From Motiliproteus sp965230735 (GTDB lineage Bacteria > Pseudomonadota > Gammaproteobacteria > Pseudomonadales > Balneatricaceae): DNA of 64,000 bases. Shown one piece after another: positions 59,070 to 64,000 of this stretch. The position numbers were made by a program, and so were the translations under genes. The stretch is taken from NCBI RefSeq assembly GCF_965230735.1, contig NZ_OZ246016.1, positions 3,348,001 through 3,412,000 of the forward strand. Direction: 5' to 3'. The notes beneath the pieces were generated by a model. That model was given only the letters and a program-made list of their open reading frames with translations. It ran no database searches and had not been told where the DNA came from. Position 1 is the stretch's first letter, and every line of letters begins with the position of its first letter.

Positions 59070-60692
59070 TCAGGCAGCGCTGGGCTGCGCTTGCGGTTCG
59101 CTCGCTGCCGAGTCGTTCAACCCTTGCGGTGTGAGCGGCTCACGGATCAGATAATCAAAGGCGCTCAGGGCGGCGGTCGAGCCCGAGCCCATTGCGATGA
59201 TGATCTGCTTATAGGGCACGCTGCTGACATCGCCGGCAGCGAATACACCCGGCATTGAGGTTTCGCCGCGCTGATTGATCTCGATCTCGCCGTGGACGGT
59301 CAGATCGATACTGTCACCCAACCATTCGGTGTTCGGCACCAGACCGATCTGAACGAAGATCCCCGCCAGCGCCAGCTGGTGTTGCTCGTCGGTTTCACGG
59401 TCTACATAAGTCAACCCGGTCACCCGTTGGCCGTCGCCCAGCACCTCGGTAGTCATCGCCGACGCGATGATGTCGATATTGCTCATCGAGCGCGCCTTGC
59501 GTTGCAGCACCTCATCGGCACGCAGCGTGTCGGCAAACTCCAACACGGTGACATGCTCGACGATGCCGGCCAGATCGATCGCCGCTTCGATACCGGAATT
59601 ACCGCCACCGATCACCGCCACCGACTTGCCCTTGAACAACGGACCATCACAATGGGGGCAGTAGGCCACGCCGCGGCCACGGTATTCACGCTCGCCGGGG
59701 ACATTCATCTCTCTCCAACGCGCCCCGGTGGACAGCACCACCGAACGGCTCTTGAGCGTGGCACCACTCTCCAGCGGCACCTCGATCAGGCCGTTACGCT
59801 GAATTCCCGCGGCCCGCTGTCCCTGCATCAGGTCGACATCGTAATCGAGCACATGCTGCTCCAGGTTCGCCACCAGTTTGGGGCCCTCGGTGGCGCTGAC
59901 CGAGATAAAGTTCTCAATTGCCATGGTGTCGAGCACCTGGCCACCGAAACGCTCGGCGACGATACCGGTACGAATACCTTTGCGAGCGGCATAGATCGCC
60001 GCCGCCGCGCCGGCCGGGCCACCACCGACCACCAGCAGGTCGTAGGGTTCTTTCTGATCCAACTCGGCAGCTTTCTCAGCGGCCGCTCCTGTATCAAGAG
60101 CGGTGTCCAACTTGTCGACCAGCTCGTTCAGCGCCATCCGGCCCTGGCCGAACAATTCACCATTCACATAGACCGACGGCACCGCCAGGATGTTGCGTGA
60201 CTCCACCTCCTGTTTGAACAGCGCCCCATCGATCATCCGGTGCTGAATCTGAGGGTTGATCAGCGCCATCAGGTTGAATGCCTGCACCACCTCCGGGCAG
60301 TTCTGGCACGACAGCGAGATGTAAGTTTCGATCACCAAGGGGCGATCCAGCTGTTCGATCCGCTCCAGCAGCGCCTGCTCCTGCTTGGGCGGATGGCCGC
60401 CGGCCTGCAGCAACGCCAGCACCAGCGAGGTGAATTCGTGCCCCATCGGCAGCCCGGCAAACTCGACCCGGGGCTCTTCACCCTCGCGAACGATCGCCAT
60501 CGCCGGCGTCCGACCCGACGGGGTGACCTGTTGCCGGACGTTGATCAGCGCCGACAGTGATTCGATCTCTAGGGCCAGTTGATAAAGCTGCTGAGACTGC
60601 GGGCTGTCATCCAGCGCCAGCAGCAACTCGATCGGTGCGACCACCTTTTGAAGGTAACTTTCCAACTGTAGTTTCAGTTGAGTATCCAGCAT
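59070..60692 (-). CDS. ahpF: Alkyl hydroperoxide reductase subunit F
   Basis: A 540-residue flavoprotein. The N-terminal tandem thioredoxin-like domain carries CQNC (129-132). The C-terminal thioredoxin-reductase-like part has the FAD site GGGPAG (223-228), redox pair CPHC (345-348) and the NAD site GGGNSGIE. It passes electrons from NADH to AhpC. AGGACG precedes ATG 60692. It lies 135 bp after ahpC, and two strong hairpins between them may lower its output relative to ahpC. Confidence 0.96.
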   Translation of the reverse strand: MLDTQLKLQLESYLQKVVAPIELLLALDDSPQSQQLYQLALEIESLSALINVRQQVTPSGRTPAMAIVREGEEPRVEFAGLPMGHEFTSLVLALLQAGGHPPKQEQALLERIEQLDRPLVIETYISLSCQNCPEVVQAFNLMALINPQIQHRMIDGALFKQEVESRNILAVPSVYVNGELFGQGRMALNELVDKLDTALDTGAAAEKAAELDQKEPYDLLVVGGGPAGAAAAIYAARKGIRTGIVAERFGGQVLDTMAIENFISVSATEGPKLVANLEQHVLDYDVDLMQGQRAAGIQRNGLIEVPLESGATLKSRSVVLSTGARWREMNVPGEREYRGRGVAYCPHCDGPLFKGKSVAVIGGGNSGIEAAIDLAGIVEHVTVLEFADTLRADEVLQRKARSMSNIDIIASAMTTEVLGDGQRVTGLTYVDRETDEQHQLALAGIFVQIGLVPNTEWLGDSIDLTVHGEIEINQRGETSMPGVFAAGDVSSVPYKQIIIAMGSGSTAALSAFDYLIREPLTPQGLNDSAASEPQAQPSAA

Positions 60693-60770
60693 CTTTACGT
60701 CCTGCCTGTAAAACAGTTGTCTCCCACCCCTGCAATCTGAACGTCCAGGGGAGGTATAGAATCCGGTGTT

Positions 60771-60793
60771 GGGACCGGCATCATGCCGGTCCC
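60771..60793 (-). repeat. Inverted repeat in the ahpC-ahpF spacer (proximal to ahpF)
   Basis: GGGACCGGCAT (60771-60781) and ATGCCGGTCCC (60783-60793) are exact 11-bp arms around one base. No T-run follows, so it looks more like an RNA-stability or pausing hairpin than a terminator. Confidence 0.75.
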
Positions 60794-60798
60794 GGTTT

Positions 60799-60821
60799 CT
60801 CTGATCTGACTGTGATCAGAG
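60799..60821 (-). repeat. Inverted repeat in the ahpC-ahpF spacer (proximal to ahpC)
   Basis: CTCTGATC (60799-60806) and GATCAGAG (60814-60821) are exact 8-bp arms around a 7-nt loop, starting 7 bp after the ahpC stop. No T-run follows on the minus strand. Confidence 0.75.
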
Positions 60822-60827
60822 CGCCGC

Positions 60828-61397
60828 TTAGATCTTGCCGACCAGGTCCAGTGACGGAGCCAGGGTCTCTTCACCCTCTTTCCACTTCGCCGGGCAGACT
60901 TCACCCGGGTGCGCCGCCACGTACTGGGCCGCTTTGATCTTGCGTACCAGCTCACCGGCATCACGGCCGATACCACCGGCGTTGATTTCGATGATCTGGA
61001 TCTTGCCTTCCGGATCGATCACGAAGGTGCCACGCTCGGCCAGACCGGCTTCTTCGATCATCACCTCGAAGTTACGGGTGATCAGACCGGTCGGATCGCC
61101 GACCATCGGGAAGTTGATCTTGCTGATGGTGTCGGAGGTGTCGTGCCAGGCCTTGTGGGTGAAGTGGGTGTCGGTCGATACCGAATACACCTCAACGCCC
61201 ATCTGCTGCAGTTCCGGGTAGTAGTCGGCCAGATCGCCCAGCTCGGTCGGGCAAACAAAGGTGAAGTCGGCCGGGTAGAAGAACACAACGGACCACTTGC
61301 CTTTCAGGTCGGCATCGGACACTTCGATAAAGTTGCCCTGGTGGAAAGCCTGCGCATTGAACGGCTTGATTTCGGTATTGATCAGCGAGTTAGACAT
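60828..61397 (-). CDS. ahpC: Alkyl hydroperoxide reductase C (peroxiredoxin)
   Basis: A 189-residue typical 2-Cys peroxiredoxin. The peroxidatic Cys49 is in DFTFVCPTELGD and the resolving Cys168 in GEVCPAKW. GGIGRDAGELVRKIKAAQYV gives the GG[L/V/I]G motif, and the C-terminal helix with a final KI is as in enteric AhpC. It reduces peroxides and is re-reduced by AhpF. ATG 61397, with GGAG 6 nt upstream, is preferred to 61409. It is the first gene of ahpC-ahpF, behind a likely OxyR-controlled promoter. Confidence 0.97.
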   Translation of the reverse strand: MSNSLINTEIKPFNAQAFHQGNFIEVSDADLKGKWSVVFFYPADFTFVCPTELGDLADYYPELQQMGVEVYSVSTDTHFTHKAWHDTSDTISKINFPMVGDPTGLITRNFEVMIEEAGLAERGTFVIDPEGKIQIIEINAGGIGRDAGELVRKIKAAQYVAAHPGEVCPAKWKEGEETLAPSLDLVGKI

Positions 61398-61464
61398 GGT
61401 TTTCTCCAAGTACGGTTGAGTTATCGCGGATAAGTTGTAAACACAGCTGTAATTTAGGATTTCG

Positions 61465-61516
61465 CTGATAATTTTTGAAATCTATTGTTTCAATTATTTT
61501 GATAGCTAAAAACTAT
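61465..61516 (-). promoter_or_regulatory. ahpC promoter with an OxyR-like half-site
   Basis: On the minus strand TTGAAA (61488-61493) and TATCAG (61465-61470) lie 17 bp apart. Just upstream, ATAG-N7-CTAT (61502-61516) is a perfect OxyR half-operator. A second ATAG overlaps the -35 side. This is the usual placement for OxyR activation of ahpC. Confidence 0.6.
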
Positions 61517-61618
61517 TATTAGATTTCTCAGCTGCTCAATCGCCTGCCGACCCCTGACCTCTGGGCGTAACTGGGTTACTCTGCCCTCTAAACTGATCAG
61601 CGTAGGAGAAGGACCTTA

Positions 61619-64000
61619 ATGCTCAATCGGATCAAACCCGCCGTAGTGTCACTGCTGCTGGCCGGTGCCACAGTCACGGCCCTGGCCAACGAAACCCTCT
61701 ATCAGAGCGCACTGGAGTACCAGCGCCAGGGTGACGAGCGTGCCGCCGTGATCGAACTGAAAAACCTGCTCAGCGAAAATCCCGAGCACGCCCAGGGACG
61801 TCTGCTGCTGGGTGAGCTGTACCTCAAGCGGGGTGATCTGCAAGGTGCCGACAAGGAGCTGCGTCGCGCCCGCCAACTGAACGCCGAATCTCCGCGACTG
61901 CCGCTGCTGCAGGCCCGGGTACAACTGCTGCAGGGGCAGGCTGAAGCCGTCCAGCAACACCTGTTGACGCTGGTGTTTGAACAGCCCGAGCTGGAGGCGG
62001 AGCGGTTACTGCTACTGGGGCACAGCTATCAGGCGATGCGTCAGTTGGCGCAGGCCGAAGCCACCTACCAGGCCGCTGAAGCCCTCCTCCCCAGCGGCGA
62101 AATCAACCTCAGTCTGGCACGTCTGGCGCTGCTGCAACGGCAACCGGATGAGGCGATCAGAAGGTCCCGGGCCGAACTGTCCAACCCGGAATCAACCGAC
62201 TCGGCCTATTCGGCGCAACTGTTGCTGGGACAGATCCAACTGCAACTCGGCGATCCGGCAGGGGCTCGAAAGTGGTTTGAAGCCCTGCTGGTCGAACAAC
62301 CCAAGCACCTTGCCGCCCAGTTGGGGCAGACCCGTGCATTGCTGCAGCAGCGCGAGCTGGAACTGGCCCGCCGACAGGTCGACGAGCTGCTGAGCCTGGC
62401 CCCCGGACTACCCGACGCCCAGCAGATCTCCGCCGCCCTCTACCTGCAAGCGGGTGAACTGGAAAAGGCCCGTGATATTCTCGATCCGCTCAGCCAGCGC
62501 TTTGATCGCCACCCGGAAGTCGGCTACCTGACCGGTTACACCCACCTGCAACTGGGCAACCTTTCCCAGGCCGAGAACCTGCTGTCGCGCAACCTCACCC
62601 GCCATCCGCAGCATCGCGCCACCCGCCTGGCGCTGGTGCGCTACTACATCGCCCAGCAACGCTTCGACCAGGCACAGTCGGCGCTGGCGCCGCTGCTCGA
62701 TGATGACCAGATTCCACCCCAGGTCTATTCGCTGGCCGGAGCCCTGAGCCTGCAGCGCGGCGATACCGAAGCCGCCACCGGCTACTTCCGCCAGGCGATG
62801 CAGGCCGGTGATGAACGGCGCGCCGGTCGACCGCTGGCCATCTCGGAGATTCTCAGCGGCGAACTGGATGCCGGTATCAGCCGTCTCGAAGGGATCGTTG
62901 CACAGGGAGGCAAGGCCGATCTGCAGACCGACTCGCTGCTGGTACGCGCCTACCTCAAGGCGGACAACCCCGACAAGGCCCGACAGCTGCTGCAGCAACG
63001 GATCGAGACAGACCAGAACCGTGCCAGCTACCAGTTACTGGCCGCCATTCTGGAGATTCAACTGAGCAACTTCCCCGCCGCCGATCAGCTCCTGAATCAA
63101 CTACACCGCGAGCAGCCCGAGCACCTCGGCGCACTATTGGGATTGGCCCAGCTGGCCCGCTTCCAGCAACAGCCGGACAAGGCCCTCGACTACTACCGCC
63201 AGGCACAGGCCCTGGCACCGGCCGATCCACGCCCGACCAAGGGGCTGATCGAATTGGCGCTGCAGCGCCAACAACCGGAGCAAGCGATCGAGCTGGCCGA
63301 TGATTTTTACCAGCGCCAACGGTCGCAGGAAGCCGCCAAGCTCTATCTGGCGCTACTCAATCGCTTGCAGCGCCAGGACCGGATCGCCGAACTACTGCCG
63401 TCGATCCGCACCCGCTTCCCCAACGAGCCGGCTTTTGCCCTGATCGCGATCAAACAGCAGGTTGCCGACGGCAAACTCGATAGCGCCCGGGTGCAGTTGG
63501 AGCAGTTGGTCGATAATCAACCCGACTACCTGCCGGCCCAGCTCCGGCTGTTGCAGCTGTTACTGACGCTGGAGCAGCCCGAAGCGGTGCTGGCCCGCAG
63601 TGACCGCTTTATCGACCGGCTACGCCGGGATTCACTGACGCTGATGTATCGAGGCGACGCCTTGCGTCTGCTCCGGCGTCCCGACGAAGCCACCCAGCAC
63701 TATCGCCAGGCCTATGACAGCCGTCCCTCGCCGCTGCTGGCGGCACGGTTGTCCCGCGCCATCGCACTGAAGGACCGCGAACGGGCAGTCGCCTTTCTGG
63801 ATCACCACCTGCAACGCTTCCCCCGTGACCAGGCCGGGATGCTGTTCCAGGCCGAGTTGCTGCAGCGAGGCAAACCCGGCGATGCAGTCTCGGCCTATGA
63901 ACGGCTGCTGACGCTCAACCCGGATCACATCGTGGCGCTGAACAATCTCGCCTGGGTGTACCAACAGATCGGCGATTCACGGGCACTGGAAACAGCCGAA
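61619..64000 (+). CDS. Large TPR-repeat protein (PrsT-like), C-terminus beyond window
   Basis: The frame is open from ATG 61619 (AGGAGAAGG upstream) to the window end, 794 codons. A signal peptide (VVSLLLAGATVTALA) is followed by at least 18 tetratricopeptide-like repeats rich in Leu, Ala, Gln and Arg (for example LNAESPRLPLLQARVQLLQG and LNPDHIVALNNLAWVYQQIG). The repeats suggest a periplasmic or outer-membrane scaffold. Length and pattern resemble the TPR proteins of PEP-CTERM/exosortase systems (PrsT), but no exosortase or PEP-CTERM gene is in the window, so this is only a possibility. The domain after the cut is not visible. Confidence 0.78.
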   Translation, partial: MLNRIKPAVVSLLLAGATVTALANETLYQSALEYQRQGDERAAVIELKNLLSENPEHAQGRLLLGELYLKRGDLQGADKELRRARQLNAESPRLPLLQARVQLLQGQAEAVQQHLLTLVFEQPELEAERLLLLGHSYQAMRQLAQAEATYQAAEALLPSGEINLSLARLALLQRQPDEAIRRSRAELSNPESTDSAYSAQLLLGQIQLQLGDPAGARKWFEALLVEQPKHLAAQLGQTRALLQQRELELARRQVDELLSLAPGLPDAQQISAALYLQAGELEKARDILDPLSQRFDRHPEVGYLTGYTHLQLGNLSQAENLLSRNLTRHPQHRATRLALVRYYIAQQRFDQAQSALAPLLDDDQIPPQVYSLAGALSLQRGDTEAATGYFRQAMQAGDERRAGRPLAISEILSGELDAGISRLEGIVAQGGKADLQTDSLLVRAYLKADNPDKARQLLQQRIETDQNRASYQLLAAILEIQLSNFPAADQLLNQLHREQPEHLGALLGLAQLARFQQQPDKALDYYRQAQALAPADPRPTKGLIELALQRQQPEQAIELADDFYQRQRSQEAAKLYLALLNRLQRQDRIAELLPSIRTRFPNEPAFALIAIKQQVADGKLDSARVQLEQLVDNQPDYLPAQLRLLQLLLTLEQPEAVLARSDRFIDRLRRDSLTLMYRGDALRLLRRPDEATQHYRQAYDSRPSPLLAARLSRAIALKDRERAVAFLDHHLQRFPRDQAGMLFQAELLQRGKPGDAVSAYERLLTLNPDHIVALNNLAWVYQQIGDSRALETAE

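Noticed and set aside
1..64000. tRNA, rRNA and CRISPR arrays
   Set aside because: No cloverleaf-like gene, no rRNA beyond the isolated 16-nt match at 37705, and no regularly spaced repeats were seen by eye.

Overview
The window looks like a chromosomal segment of a gammaproteobacterium, probably marine and near the Oceanospirillales/Pseudomonadales. This is inferred from gene content and order: rplM-rpsI followed by petABC, sspA and sspB on one strand, together with zapE, fabV, kdsA, ahpCF and an RND efflux operon. Most of the window is GC-rich. Positions 1-6750, 8026-9099 and about 52400-53600 are clearly AT-rich and look acquired.

Region 1 (1-17307, all minus strand except the insertion sequence) is a surface-polysaccharide locus read from right to left. 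A GC-rich precursor block makes nucleotide sugars: wecB and wecC (UDP-ManNAcA), ugd (UDP-GlcA), a WbpM/CapD-type membrane 4,6-dehydratase, a TviB/WbpO-type dehydrogenase (UDP-HexNAcA) and a UDP-glucuronate 4-epimerase type enzyme (UDP-GalA). It is followed by about 1 kb of apparently non-coding AT-rich DNA, an intact IS3-family element with a 3-bp target duplication, and then an AT-rich assembly block. That block holds two methyltransferases, a Wzx-like flippase, two GT4 and one GT9 glycosyltransferases, and the first 49 codons of a two-domain oxidoreductase cut by the window edge.

Region 2 (17500-30300) holds a small unknown gene, fabV, cobalamin genes (cobQ diverging from cbiB), a three-gene RND efflux operon (lipoprotein outer-membrane channel, adaptor, permease), a DUF1499 protein, a TfoX-like protein with a suspicious A-run at its start, and sspA-sspB. 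Region 3 (30400-36300) holds the cytochrome bc1 complex, ribosomal proteins L13 and S9, a membrane hemerythrin and zapE. Region 4 (36600-45400) has a cidA/lrgB pair, a diguanylate cyclase with a structured leader, a tandem hotdog thioesterase, a HugZ-like protein, kdsA, a membrane protein joining a degenerate kinase domain to a degenerate formylglycine-generating-enzyme-like domain, and mdh.

Region 5 (45600-55600) has a secreted ankyrin protein converging on a pdxB-PilZ-NAD-kinase-like-lipoprotein operon, a stand-alone trpB, an AT-rich unknown membrane/coiled-coil gene, a methyltransferase, an AlaX-type editing protein and an Lrp-family regulator. The regulator diverges from a homodimeric E1 dehydrogenase gene (aceE/mdeB type) that has no E2 or E3 nearby. 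Region 6 (58500-64000) holds a CBS-domain gene, ahpF and ahpC behind an OxyR-like promoter, and a large TPR protein cut by the window end.

I did not find an obviously new multi-gene system. The best candidates for new biology are the doubly degenerate kinase/FGE-like membrane fusion (42206-44263), the AT-rich unknown at 52433-53506, and the A-run that appears to separate the tfoX-like gene from its own ribosome-binding site. No tRNA, rRNA or CRISPR array was seen.
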